NCBI GenBank assembly: GCA_003134555.1 | Contig: PLBO01000113.1 | Span: 1-64,000 of the forward strand | Direction of reading: 5' to 3' | Source of the DNA: Actinomycetota bacterium | Lineage (GTDB): Bacteria; Actinomycetota; Acidimicrobiia; IMCC26256; PALSA-610 | Length of the DNA stretch: 64,000 bases | Part shown: one piece after another, positions 56,452 to 64,000 of the stretch | Position numbering within the stretch: position 1 is the first letter of the stretch | How the letters are laid out: each line of letters opens with the position of its first letter | Translations under genes and position numbers: made by a program | Notes under the pieces: generated by a model | Seen by the model: only the letters and a program-made list of their open reading frames with translations | Told to the model about the DNA's origin: nothing | Database searches by the model: none

Positions 56452-57273
56452 GTGATGAACGTGGAGCGTTGGCCCGAATTGCGAGAGCCGATGATGATCG
56501 TCGCGCTCTCGGGCTGGGTCGACGCGGGCATGGCCGGCGCGGGCACCGTGAGCGCGCTGCGAGAGCAACTCGTCGACCCGGACGAGTTCACATCGATCGA
56601 TCTCACCGACCACATGGACCTCCAGCAGACCCGCCCGAACGCGCACTGGTCGGAAGCGGGCGATCGCATCATCGAATGGCCATCGATCTCGTTCGTCTCC
56701 GGGAGGTTGGGGCGCGACGTGGTCATCGTCTCCGGGCCGGAGCCGTCGCTGCGCTGGCCGACGCTTTCGGCGGCCATCGTCGAAGTGGCCAGAACGTTGC
56801 GCGTGCGCGACGCGTGCACCGTTGCGGGAATGCCGTCGCTCGTCTCGCATCGCAAACCTGTTCCGGTCCTCGCCACCGCTACCCACCATTCGCTCGCGCA
56901 GGAGATCGCGCCGCTCCGGCTCGCTTACGGCGGCCCGACGGGACTGCAGACGATCGTCCAGCGCGCGCTCGGAGACGCCGACATACGGAGCGCCGGCCTG
57001 TGGGCCCAGGTTCCGCAGTACGTCTCGGGTTCGCCCTCGCCGCCCGCAGTCCGCGCCTTGCTGAGACGGCTGACCGAGATCGGCAGGCTCGAGCTCGATC
57101 TGCGTCCGCTCGACGCGCGCTGCGACGCGTACGCGGCGCGCGTCGACGCCGGACTCGCGACCCGGCCCGAGGTGCAAGAGGTCGTCGATCGCATCGACCG
57201 CGAGCAGGGCGCATCGGCCGACGATCTGGTCTCCGAGATCGAGCTGTTCCTGCGGCAGCAGCCGGGCGACTAG
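56452..57273 (+). CDS. PAC2-family protein
   Basis: The 273-residue protein has the PAC2 (proteasome assembly chaperone 2-like) pattern: MMIVALSGWVDAGMAGAGTVSALREQL at the N-terminus, VIVSGPEPSLRW, and the conserved GMPSLVSHRKPVPVLATATH and QVPQYVSGSPSPPAVRALLRRL. Actinobacterial PAC2 proteins are of unknown role, perhaps with the proteasome. The start is GTG 56452 (leaderless) or ATG 56455, one codon later. It stands alone before the monooxygenase gene. Confidence 0.9.
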   Translation: MMNVERWPELREPMMIVALSGWVDAGMAGAGTVSALREQLVDPDEFTSIDLTDHMDLQQTRPNAHWSEAGDRIIEWPSISFVSGRLGRDVVIVSGPEPSLRWPTLSAAIVEVARTLRVRDACTVAGMPSLVSHRKPVPVLATATHHSLAQEIAPLRLAYGGPTGLQTIVQRALGDADIRSAGLWAQVPQYVSGSPSPPAVRALLRRLTEIGRLELDLRPLDARCDAYAARVDAGLATRPEVQEVVDRIDREQGASADDLVSEIELFLRQQPGD

Positions 57274-57330
57274 CGCGGGCCCGCGCGGCCCGACTAGGCG
57301 TCCCGGGGACGAGGCCGCGAGAATGCGGCC

Positions 57331-57639
57331 ATGTCTGTTGTCCGCATCAACGCCATCACCGTTCCGCCCGCACGAGCCGACGATCTCGTCGAGCGCTTCG
57401 CGAACCGGGCGGGCGAGGTTTCCAAGATGGAGGGGTTCGAAGCGTTCGAGCTCCTACGTCCGACCGACGGCAAGGATGTCTTCTACGTCTATACGCGCTG
57501 GCGGTCGACTGAAGACTTCGAGCGCTGGCTGAACAGCCAGGCGTTCGGGAAGGGCCACGCCCAGCACAGCGAGCGCGGGCCCGTCAGCACGGGCAGCGAC
57601 CTGCTCGCGTTCGACGTCGTCCAAGAGGAGTACGCGTGA
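57331..57639 (+). CDS. MhuD/IsdG-like heme-degrading monooxygenase (ABM fold)
   Basis: The 102-residue protein starts SVVRINAITVPP and has one ABM domain. Asn7, Trp66 and His76 match the catalytic Asn7, Trp66 and heme-ligand His75 of mycobacterial MhuD, shifted by one residue for the His. It may break heme down to get iron. It is coupled by a GTGA overlap to the acyl-CoA ligase gene, which is unexpected for heme metabolism. ATG 57331 has a -10-like GAGAAT six bases upstream. Confidence 0.8.
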   Translation: MSVVRINAITVPPARADDLVERFANRAGEVSKMEGFEAFELLRPTDGKDVFYVYTRWRSTEDFERWLNSQAFGKGHAQHSERGPVSTGSDLLAFDVVQEEYA

Positions 57640-59351
57640 CCGCGGTCGATCCGATCGCACAACTCACGGGGTCGGGCGGCCCCTTCGAGATCGTCGTCGA
57701 AGACGTCGTCGGTCATCCGATGCAGGTCTACAAGCAGCGCATGACCTCCCTGCGCGAGCTGATGGCCCAGAACTCGGCGCGTGCCGACGTCGACTGGATC
57801 GTGCAGGAAGATCGGCGGTTTACCTACGGCGAGCACGACCGGCTCGCACGCGTACTCGCGCGCTCGCTCGCGCGTCTCGGAGTGCAGCGCGGCGACCGCG
57901 TCGCACTCGTGTCGGCGAACGTGCCCGAATGGGTGATCACGTGGTGGGCGTGCGCCGTCCTCGGCGCGACGCTCGTGCCGCTCAACGCGTGGTGGAAGGC
58001 GGAGGAGCTCGAGTTCGGGCTCGGCGACTCCGAAGCGAAGGTGCTCATCGGCGATGCGCGCCGCGTTGCGCTCGTGCGCGACCGGCTGGCATCGCTGCCG
58101 GCCCTGGAGCACGTCTTCGCCATCGACGGCCCAGCCGATCCAACAGTTCGGTCGTTCGCGGAGCTGACCTCCGACCTCGGCGATCCGGGGATGCCCGAGA
58201 CGCCGATCGACGAGGACGACGTCCTCGCGATTCTCTACACGTCGGGCACCACCGGGAAGCCGAAAGGCGCGACCGTTTCGCATCGCCAGGCGATCGCAAA
58301 CGTCCAGAACATCATCGTGATGGGGATGGCCCAGGCGATGCGGGGTACTCCGCCCCCGGAAGCCGCAGCCGGTCTGCAGTCGTGTTCGTTGCTCGTCGTG
58401 CCGCTCTTCCATGTGACCGGCTGTCTGTCGACCATGACGCTCGCGTACGCGACCGGGGCCAAGGTCGTGCTGATGCCAGTCGGCCGTTTCGATCCCGACG
58501 TGGCGATGGAGACGATCGAGAGAGAGCGGGTCACGTCCATCGGTGGTGTCCCCACGATCATGTGGCGCATTCTCGAATCGCCCAACCTCGAGAAGTACGA
58601 CCTCACGTCGGTGAAGCGCGCGTCGTACGGTGGCGCGCCGGCGGCGCCTGAGCTCGTCGAGCGCATCGAGCGCGTGTTCCCACACATGCGCAAGACGCTG
58701 ACGACCGCTTACGGATTGACCGAGACGGCGTCGGTCGCTACCGCGCACGGCGGCGACGATTACTTCGCGCATCCCGGTTCGGTGGGCCGCGCGGCGCCGA
58801 CGGTCGAGCTGCGAGTCGTCGACGAGCAGGGTCGCGACACCCCGGCCGGTGAGCGGGGCGAGATTTGGATCAAGGGCCCGACCGTGATGGCGCACGGGTA
58901 TTGGCACCGGCCCGACGCGAACGCGGCCGCGTTCACCGATGGGTGGTTCCACACCGGCGACATCGGTTATCTCGATCCCGACGGCTTTCTCTTTCTGGTC
59001 GACCGCGCGAAGGACATGATCATCCGCGCGGGCGAGAACGTGTACTGCGTCGAGATCGAAAACGTGCTGTTCGACCATCCCGACGTGGTCGACGCCGCGG
59101 TCGTCGGCGTCGCGCACAAGACGCTCGGCGAAGAAGTGAAGGCGGTCGTGCAGTTGCGGCCCGGCTCCGACACGACCTCCGAGGATCTGCGCGACTTCTG
59201 CCGCGCGCGGCTCGCGAACTTCAAGGTGCCCGAGTACGTCGAGCTCCGCGCCGAACCACTGCCGCGCAATCCCGCGGGCAAGGTGCTGAAGAACTTGTTG
59301 CGGGGCGGCGAGTCGGCGTTCTCGTCGACTTCCGACGACCAAGCGCTCTAG
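57636..59351 (+). CDS. Acyl-CoA synthetase, AMP-binding class
   Basis: The 571-residue protein has the ANL-superfamily motifs: the P-loop LYTSGTTGKPKGA, YGLTETAS, GDIGYLDPDGFLFLVDRAKDMII (in parts), and the C-terminal PRNPAGKVLKN with the catalytic Lys. It activates a carboxylic acid to acyl-AMP and acyl-CoA. The chain length cannot be told. GTG 57636 overlaps the stop of the monooxygenase by four bases, and its stop overlaps the next GTG by one base. Confidence 0.93.
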   Translation: MTAVDPIAQLTGSGGPFEIVVEDVVGHPMQVYKQRMTSLRELMAQNSARADVDWIVQEDRRFTYGEHDRLARVLARSLARLGVQRGDRVALVSANVPEWVITWWACAVLGATLVPLNAWWKAEELEFGLGDSEAKVLIGDARRVALVRDRLASLPALEHVFAIDGPADPTVRSFAELTSDLGDPGMPETPIDEDDVLAILYTSGTTGKPKGATVSHRQAIANVQNIIVMGMAQAMRGTPPPEAAAGLQSCSLLVVPLFHVTGCLSTMTLAYATGAKVVLMPVGRFDPDVAMETIERERVTSIGGVPTIMWRILESPNLEKYDLTSVKRASYGGAPAAPELVERIERVFPHMRKTLTTAYGLTETASVATAHGGDDYFAHPGSVGRAAPTVELRVVDEQGRDTPAGERGEIWIKGPTVMAHGYWHRPDANAAAFTDGWFHTGDIGYLDPDGFLFLVDRAKDMIIRAGENVYCVEIENVLFDHPDVVDAAVVGVAHKTLGEEVKAVVQLRPGSDTTSEDLRDFCRARLANFKVPEYVELRAEPLPRNPAGKVLKNLLRGGESAFSSTSDDQAL

Positions 59352-59716
59352 TGCTCTTCGACGTCCATCGCATCTGGGGCTACTCCGCGATCGTCGCGAA
59401 CCTCCTCGCGGGCGCTTACACGCTCGGCGCGTGGCGCTGGCCGCGCTGGCGGACGCGGTGGCTGTGGTGGCCGACGATCGTCGCGGAATCGATGATGATG
59501 ATCCAGGTTCTGCTCGGCGTGCTGCTCGTCAGCGTCCAGCACTACGAGCCGCCCCGCTTCCACATGTTCTACGGCTTCGTCGCGTTCGTCACAGTCGGGT
59601 TGCTCTACTCGTATCGTTACGTCTGGCAGGCCCGCGGCTGGATGGAGCTTGCGTACGGTCTGGGCGGTCTCTTCATCATGGGTCTCGGCATTCGTGCGGT
59701 GCTCCAGGTGATCTGA
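59351..59716 (+). CDS. Small four-helix membrane protein
   Basis: The 121-residue protein has about four hydrophobic helices, including ALVANL-like and GVLLVSVQH segments, FVAFVTVGLLYSYRYVW and GLGGLFIMGLGIRAVLQVI. Several Trp and Arg residues line the short loops. It starts at a GTG overlapping the acyl-CoA ligase stop by one base. No known family is recognised; the operon with the ligase suggests a lipid-related role. Confidence 0.8.
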   Translation: MLFDVHRIWGYSAIVANLLAGAYTLGAWRWPRWRTRWLWWPTIVAESMMMIQVLLGVLLVSVQHYEPPRFHMFYGFVAFVTVGLLYSYRYVWQARGWMELAYGLGGLFIMGLGIRAVLQVI

Positions 59717-59730
59717 GCCAGAATGCACGG

Positions 59731-60798
59731 GTGCCCGCGCCGCGCCGACGAGTCATGCTCCTCTTCGGGGGGCAGTCGGCCGAGCACGACGTCTCGCGGG
59801 CGACCGCCGTCGCCGTCGCCCGGGCGCTCGATCCCGCCAAGTACGACATCGTCCCCGTCGGGATCACCACCGACGGTCGTTGGTTGCTCGCCGGCAAGGC
59901 TCAGAAAATGCTGGCCGAGGGGCGCGACGCGCTCCCGGCGGCGTTCGCGGTCGAAGGCGATCTCGTGCCGGTACCGAGCGCGTCACGGACGAGTGAAGTC
60001 GACGTGGTGATCCCCTTGCTACACGGCCCCTACGGCGAAGACGGCACCGTGCAGGGCGTGCTCGAACTCGCGGGCCTGCCCTATGTCGGCGCGGGCGTGC
60101 TCGGCTCCGCCGTCGCGATGGACAAGATCGCGATGAAGCGGATGTTCGTGGGCGCCGGCCTCGATACCGCGCGCGCGCTGACGTTGCGTGACGGGCAGGA
60201 CGTCGACGAGTTCGTGCGTCGCGTGCAGGCCGAGCTCACGTTTCCGTGTTTCGTGAAGCCGGCGAACATGGGGTCGTCCATCGGCGTCAGCAAGGCGCGC
60301 ACGCGATCGGAGTTGCGCGACGCGATCGCGCACGCGTTCACGTACGACGAGTGGATACTTGCCGAGGAGATGGTGCCGGGCCGCGAGATCGAGGTCGGCA
60401 TCCTCGGCGACGATCCGGCGGTGGCGTCGCTGCCGGGCGAGGTCGTACCGGCCGCCGACTTCTACGACTACGCAGACAAGTACGAAGACGGAAAGGCCGA
60501 GCTGCGCGCACCCGCGCCGCTGTCGGCCGAACAGACGGCCAAGGTGCAACAGCTCGCGGTGCGAGCTTTCGAGGCCTGCCGCGGCGAGGCGATGGCCCGG
60601 GTCGACTTCTTTCTGCGCGACGACGGTGTCTTCGTCGTGAACGAGCTCAACACGATCCCCGGGTTCACGCCGATCTCGATGTACCCGCGGCTCTGGGACG
60701 TGTCCGGCGTTCCGTATGCCGAACTCCTCGACCGCCTCATCGACCTGGCGATCGCGCGCGCGCAGCGCCGGGCCGGGCGCCGAGGGCGTCAGCGTTAG
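59731..60798 (+). CDS. ddl: D-alanine--D-alanine ligase
   Basis: The 355-residue protein has the Ddl motifs: MLLFGGQSAEHDVSRATA at the N-terminus, LLHGPYGEDGTVQGVLEL, the ATP-grasp FVKPANMGSSIGVSK, and VVNELNTIPGFTPISMYPRLW at the C-terminus. It makes the D-Ala-D-Ala dipeptide of peptidoglycan. GTG 59731 follows a CAGAAT -10-like element by six bases and a 14-base gap from the previous stop. Confidence 0.96.
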   Translation: MPAPRRRVMLLFGGQSAEHDVSRATAVAVARALDPAKYDIVPVGITTDGRWLLAGKAQKMLAEGRDALPAAFAVEGDLVPVPSASRTSEVDVVIPLLHGPYGEDGTVQGVLELAGLPYVGAGVLGSAVAMDKIAMKRMFVGAGLDTARALTLRDGQDVDEFVRRVQAELTFPCFVKPANMGSSIGVSKARTRSELRDAIAHAFTYDEWILAEEMVPGREIEVGILGDDPAVASLPGEVVPAADFYDYADKYEDGKAELRAPAPLSAEQTAKVQQLAVRAFEACRGEAMARVDFFLRDDGVFVVNELNTIPGFTPISMYPRLWDVSGVPYAELLDRLIDLAIARAQRRAGRRGRQR

Positions 60799-60839
60799 AT
60801 CTCTGTACGATCTCTGCCACACCGTCCGAGGAGGCCGCC

Positions 60840-61076
60840 GTGGCCGTCAGTGCCTACATCCTCATACAGACCGAAGTCGGCAAGGCTTCCGCGGTCGTCG
60901 AATCATGCCGGAAGCTCGCCGGTGTCGTGCAAGCCGACGACGTGACCGGCCCGTACGACGTCATCTTGCGGGCCGAGGCCGGATCGATCGACGAGCTCGG
61001 GCGAATGGTCGTGTCCCAGGTGCAGCTCGTCGACGGGATCACCCGTACGTTGACCTGCCCCGTCGTGCACTTGTAG
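60840..61076 (+). CDS. Stand-alone Lrp/AsnC ligand-binding-domain (RAM) protein
   Basis: The 78-residue protein is only the RAM/ligand-binding domain of Lrp/AsnC regulators: AVSAYILIQTEVGKA, then GPYDVILRAEAGSIDELGRMVVSQVQ and TRTLTCPVV. There is no helix-turn-helix. Such small proteins oligomerise and bind amino acids. GTG 60840 has GAGGAGG seven bases upstream. It lies between ddl and pckG. Confidence 0.9.
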   Translation: MAVSAYILIQTEVGKASAVVESCRKLAGVVQADDVTGPYDVILRAEAGSIDELGRMVVSQVQLVDGITRTLTCPVVHL

Positions 61077-61110
61077 CGATCACGGTTTACGCGACGACAA
61101 CACTCGGGCC

Positions 61111-61116
61111 TACCCT
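61111..61116 (+). promoter_or_regulatory. -10-like hexamer TACCCT before pckG
   Basis: It lies eight bases before the ATG at 61125. Confidence 0.5.
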
Positions 61117-61124
61117 GCATCCTT

Positions 61125-62936
61125 ATGGCTTCTCCGCCCTCACCCGTGCCGACCGCCAACCGCAAGTTGCTCGAATGGGTGGAAGGGTGGACGGAGATTC
61201 TCCAGCCCGACCGTGTCTACTGGTGCGACGGTTCGGCGGAGGAATACGAGCGCCTGTGCCGGCAGCTCGTCGAGTCCGGAACCTTCACGCCGCTCGACGC
61301 GGCCAAGCATCCGAACAGCTTCTACGCGCGTAGCGATCCCGGCGACGTCGCCCGGGTCGAAGATCGCACGTTCATCTGCAGCGAGCGCGAGATCGACGCC
61401 GGACCGACCAACCACTGGCGCGCGCCCGCCGAGATGCGGACCGAGCTGTTGAAGTTCTTCACGGGCGCAATGCGAGGCCGCACTCTCTACGTGGTGCCGT
61501 TCTCGATGGGTCCGCTCGGCTCACCGATCGCGCACATCGGGGTCGAGCTCACCGATTCCGCGTACGTCGCCGCGAGCATGCGCACGATGACCCGCATGGG
61601 TCGCGGCGCGCTCGACGTGCTCGGCCCCGACGGCGAGTTCGTGCCGTGTCTCCACTCGGTCGGGATGCCGCTCGAGCCGGGGCAAGCCGACGTGCCCTGG
61701 CCCTGTAACAACGAGCACAAGTACATCGTCCACTTCCCCGAGTCGCGCGAGATCTGGTCGTACGGCTCGGGCTACGGCGGCAACGCGCTCTTGGGGAAGA
61801 AGTGCTTCGCCCTGCGCATCGCGAGCGTCATGGCGCGCGACGAAGGTTGGCTCGCCGAGCACATGCTGATCCTCAAGCTGACCAATCCCGCGGGCGAGGC
61901 GCGCTACATCGCGGCCGCGTTCCCGAGCGCCTGTGGAAAGACGAACCTCGCGATGCTCGTGCCGACGCTTCCCGGCTGGAAGGCCGAGACGATCGGCGAT
62001 GACATCTGCTGGATGAAGTTCGGCGCCGACGGCCGGCTCCACGCGATCAATCCCGAGTACGGCATGTTCGGCGTCGCGCCGGGCACGGGACCCGACACGA
62101 ATGCGAACGCGGTCGCCGCGCTCACGCGCAACACCGTCTTCACGAACGTGGCGCTCACCGACGACGGCGACGTCTGGTGGGAGGGTCTCACGGCCGAGGC
62201 GCCCGCGCACCTCACTGATTGGCAGGGCAACGACTGGACGCCCGCGTCGGGAGTGCCGGCCGCCCATCCCAACAGCCGCTTCACCGCACCGCTCTCGCAG
62301 GTGCCGTGCGTCGCACCCGAATGGGAGGACCCGAGCGGCGTCCCGATCTCGGCGATCCTCTTCGGAGGTCGCCGCAAGAGCACGGTGCCGCTGGTCACGG
62401 AGGCGTACAACTGGCGCCACGGTGTGTTCCTGGGGTCGATCATGGGCTCGGAGACGACCGCGGCGGCGGCGGGCGCGGTCGGCAACCTGCGGCGCGACCC
62501 GTTCGCGATGTTGCCGTTCTGTGGTTACAACATGGGCGACTACTTCGCGCACTGGCTGGCCCTGGGAGAGTCGGCGGACGCCGAGAAACTGCCGAAGTTG
62601 TTCTACGTCAACTGGTTCCGCAAGAACGCCGACGGCAAGTTCCTTTGGCCGGGATACGGCGAGAACAGCCGGGTGCTCGCCTGGGTGTTCGACCGCTGTT
62701 CCAACGAAGCCGCGGCGCGCGACACGGCAATCGGCCGTCTTCCCACGCCCGACGCGTTGCCGACCGACGGCCTGCAGCTCGCGCCGGGCGCGATCGAAGA
62801 GCTGCTCTCGGTCGACGACGACGAGTGGCGCGCGGAGCTCCCCTTGATCGAGGAGCACTACGCCATCTTCGCCGATCACCTGCCGACCGCGCTGCACGAC
62901 GAGCTCGACGCGCTCGCCAAGCGCCTCGCCGAGTAG
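61125..62936 (+). CDS. pckG: Phosphoenolpyruvate carboxykinase (GTP)
   Basis: The 603-residue protein has the GTP-type PEPCK length and motifs: the kinase-1 P-loop [23 protein letters not shown], and the [14 protein letters not shown] and [13 protein letters not shown] blocks. It makes PEP from oxaloacetate and GTP at the start of gluconeogenesis, needed when growing on fatty acids. ATG 61125 has TACCCT eight bases before. The small membrane gene follows after eight bases. Confidence 0.97.
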   Translation: MASPPSPVPTANRKLLEWVEGWTEILQPDRVYWCDGSAEEYERLCRQLVESGTFTPLDAAKHPNSFYARSDPGDVARVEDRTFICSEREIDAGPTNHWRAPAEMRTELLKFFTGAMRGRTLYVVPFSMGPLGSPIAHIGVELTDSAYVAASMRTMTRMGRGALDVLGPDGEFVPCLHSVGMPLEPGQADVPWPCNNEHKYIVHFPESREIWSYGSGYGGNALLGKKCFALRIASVMARDEGWLAEHMLILKLTNPAGEARYIAAAFPSACGKTNLAMLVPTLPGWKAETIGDDICWMKFGADGRLHAINPEYGMFGVAPGTGPDTNANAVAALTRNTVFTNVALTDDGDVWWEGLTAEAPAHLTDWQGNDWTPASGVPAAHPNSRFTAPLSQVPCVAPEWEDPSGVPISAILFGGRRKSTVPLVTEAYNWRHGVFLGSIMGSETTAAAAGAVGNLRRDPFAMLPFCGYNMGDYFAHWLALGESADAEKLPKLFYVNWFRKNADGKFLWPGYGENSRVLAWVFDRCSNEAAARDTAIGRLPTPDALPTDGLQLAPGAIEELLSVDDDEWRAELPLIEEHYAIFADHLPTALHDELDALAKRLAE

Positions 62937-62944
62937 GTCGCTCC

Positions 62945-63217
62945 GTGAACCTGCTCGGTTGGATCGTCGTCGGCTTCGTCGCCGGCGCGTTGGCCCGGGC
63001 GGTAACCGGCGGCGGCTGGAACCTCGGTTGCCTCGGCACCGTCGTCGTCGGGGTCGTCGGCGGCCTGATCGGCGGCATGCTCTTCAATCTCGCGGGCGAC
63101 GAGGGCATCAACGACTTCGGGCTGCGCTCGATGTTCGTCGCTTTCGTCGGCGCGACGGTGTTGCTCGCCGTCGTCGGTCTGGCGACGGGCCGCAGCTCAC
63201 GCTTTCGGCGCCGTTGA
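62945..63217 (+). CDS. GlsB/YeaQ/YmgE-family small membrane protein
   Basis: The 90-residue protein has three glycine-rich membrane helices: LGWIVVGFVAGALARAV, LGCLGTVVVGVVGGLIGGMLF and MFVAFVGATVLLAVVGLATG. This is the 'transglycosylase-associated' family of stress-related membrane proteins of unknown function. The GTG is eight bases after the pckG stop. Confidence 0.9.
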   Translation: MNLLGWIVVGFVAGALARAVTGGGWNLGCLGTVVVGVVGGLIGGMLFNLAGDEGINDFGLRSMFVAFVGATVLLAVVGLATGRSSRFRRR

Positions 63218-63224
63218 GGGACGC

Positions 63225-63452
63225 TCAGATCTCGGCGGTGGGGATTCCGAGGTCGGGCTCGGAACCGGTGCGCACGTGGGTCGCGTGGCCGGAGGCGTCG
63301 AGGTCGAACACGACCCGCTGACCCTGGCGCAGCATCCGGAAGAGCGACCCGGTGAGCGCGTCACTCGCGAGCACCAGCTCGGATCGGTCGGTGTCGAGCA
63401 CGACGATTCCCTCGCGGGTCGCCGGGTCGTACATCTTCACGGTGCCTTGCAT
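63225..63452 (-). CDS. Small cold-shock-like (CSD/OB-fold) protein
   Basis: The 75-residue protein begins QGTVKMYDPATREGIVVL and has FRMLRQGQRVVFDLDASGHATHV. The pattern G-T-V-K-x-[YF]...G...V-x-x-x-x-L-x-x-G-Q-x-V-x-F-x-x matches the cold-shock domain, though the aromatic RNA-binding residues of RNP1 and RNP2 are mostly changed. It probably binds nucleic acid weakly, or has lost this ability. It has GGAGCGG before its ATG and runs leftward from rpmB's downstream side. Confidence 0.75.
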   Translation of the reverse strand: MQGTVKMYDPATREGIVVLDTDRSELVLASDALTGSLFRMLRQGQRVVFDLDASGHATHVRTGSEPDLGIPTAEI

Positions 63453-63482
63453 GTCCGCTCCAGGTGCAGCAAACGGGTCGGG

Positions 63483-63671
63483 CTAGGCCTTGACGATCTT
63501 GCCCGCCTTCAGGCACGAGGTGCACACGTTCACGCGCTTGGGCGTGCCGTTGACGATCGCCCGGACCCGCTGGATGTTGGGATTCCAGCGGCGCTTGGTG
63601 CGACGGTGCGAGTGGCTGAGTTTCATGCCGAAGATCGGCTTCTTGGCACACACATCGCAGACCGAGGACAT
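63483..63671 (-). CDS. rpmB: 50S ribosomal protein L28
   Basis: The 62-residue protein has SVCDVCAKKPIFGMKLSHSHRRTKRRWNPNIQ in parts and RVNVCTSCLKAGKIVK. Its four cysteines (Cys5, Cys8, Cys50, Cys53) mark the zinc-binding form of L28. The ATG at 63671 is chosen because a GAAGGTG lies upstream and the start matches the family. It is divergent from the DhaL-domain gene, as in many bacteria, where rpmB lies next to yloV and recG. Confidence 0.97.
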   Translation of the reverse strand: MSSVCDVCAKKPIFGMKLSHSHRRTKRRWNPNIQRVRAIVNGTPKRVNVCTSCLKAGKIVKA

Positions 63672-63728
63672 CGTCCGAGCACCTTCTGAGTCGAGCGTCA
63701 CTTGAGCACGAAGAGGCTAGCACCCCGG

Positions 63729-63734
63729 TACTCT
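63729..63734 (+). promoter_or_regulatory. -10-like hexamer TACTCT
   Basis: It lies eight bases before the ATG at 63743. Confidence 0.5.
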
Positions 63735-63742
63735 GGCGCCCG

Positions 63743-64000
63743 ATGCCGACGCTGACCTGCTTGTCCGCCGCAGATCTGCGCCAAGCGGTGCTCCGGTTCC
63801 GTGACGCACTGCGCGCGCACCAAGAGGAGTTGAACCGGCTCAACGTCTACCCGGTGCCCGACGGCGACACCGGCACGAACATGGCACTGACCCTCGAGTC
63901 GGTGAGTGCCGAGTTGCGGACTGCGGAGTCGATGGACGAGGTGTGCCACGCGGTGAGCAGAGGCTCGCTGATGGGCGCGCGCGGCAACTCCGGCGTGATC
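63743..64000 (+). CDS. DhaL-domain (YloV/FakA-like) protein, 5' part only
   Basis: The first 86 codons are visible; the gene runs out of the window. They give LRQAVLRFRDALRAHQEELNRLNVYPVPDGDTGTNMALTL (in blocks), and SLMGARGNSGVI. The N-V-Y-P-V-P-D-G-D-T-G-T-N-M motif is that of DhaL-like kinases, with the Asp residues that bind Mg-ATP. The full-length family (YloV/FakA) phosphorylates fatty acids bound to FakB in some bacteria. Its place next to rpmB agrees with this family. ATG 63743 follows TACTCT by eight bases. Confidence 0.9.
   Translation, partial: MPTLTCLSAADLRQAVLRFRDALRAHQEELNRLNVYPVPDGDTGTNMALTLESVSAELRTAESMDEVCHAVSRGSLMGARGNSGVI

Noticed and set aside
57273-57286. 14-base palindrome GCGCGGGCCCGCGC after the PAC2 gene
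   Set aside because: It is a simple GC palindrome without loop or T tract and is expected in such GC-rich DNA.

Overview
The window is one strongly GC-rich, gene-dense chromosomal segment. The gene set points to an actinobacterium, most likely of the Acidimicrobiia type: several F420-type luciferase-like oxidoreductases, a wax-ester/TAG synthase, mycothiol-type DinB proteins, GTP-dependent PEP carboxykinase, an HU protein next to a lysine/alanine-rich histone-like protein, many lipid and CoA enzymes, frequent GTG starts and 1- to 4-base start/stop overlaps. The lineage is inferred from gene content only. No rRNA, tRNA, CRISPR array, insertion sequence, phage or plasmid gene was seen. Layout: 1-6000 holds a partial F420 oxidoreductase, thiolase, lipoprotein, quinone reductase and WS/DGAT. 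6066-6955 is a broken TauD-like dioxygenase. 7067-7850 is HU plus a separate Lys-rich protein and a strong terminator. 7936-11795 is a leftward set of small enzymes (methyltransferase, NTF2-like, DinB-like, DsbA-like, PAP2, RecB-like nuclease). 11872-19690 is a lipid/redox block: two F420 enzymes, hydrolase, 2OG-type oxygenase, acyl-CoA carboxyltransferase, acyl-CoA dehydrogenase and a divergent zinc alcohol dehydrogenase. Two of its promoters carry the same TTGACC-N4-GGTCAA palindrome. 19687-23209 has a SRPBCC protein, a geranylgeranyl-reductase-like flavoprotein and etfBA. 23193-28740 has DUF429, an ABC-2 exporter, two aminoglycoside-phosphotransferase-like proteins, a DUF6285-like protein and exonuclease III. 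28879-32039 has regulators (DksA-like zinc finger, two-component system) running into ribB. 32048-38120 has DUF7064-like, SMP-30, alpha-methylacyl-CoA racemase, purK, rmuC and a LemA-like protein. 38234-48860 mixes a flavin monooxygenase, epoxide-hydrolase-like protein, SARP/BTAD regulator, cNMP-binding protein, secreted nuclease, PLP decarboxylase, a free sigma-region-4-like protein, a UvrD-type helicase, a metalloprotease-like protein and a PH/SHOCT plus metal-receptor operon. 48857-56411 is one long leftward run: two F420 enzymes, a methyltransferase, galT, two tandem galactokinase paralogues, a HIT protein and a P450. 56452-64000 has PAC2, a MhuD-like monooxygenase coupled to an acyl-CoA ligase, ddl, an Lrp ligand-binding protein, pckG, a cold-shock-like protein, rpmB and the start of a DhaL/FakA-type gene. 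The window looks mainly like core metabolism of a lipid-using, F420-rich actinobacterium. I found no obvious new multi-gene system. The points most worth checking are the shared palindromic operator, the second galactokinase with a rebuilt sugar-binding motif, the free sigma-4-like protein, the HU/Lys-rich gene pair, the deletion-inactivated dioxygenase, and a window-wide pattern of -10-like hexamers placed 6-9 bases before start codons, which suggests widespread leaderless transcription.
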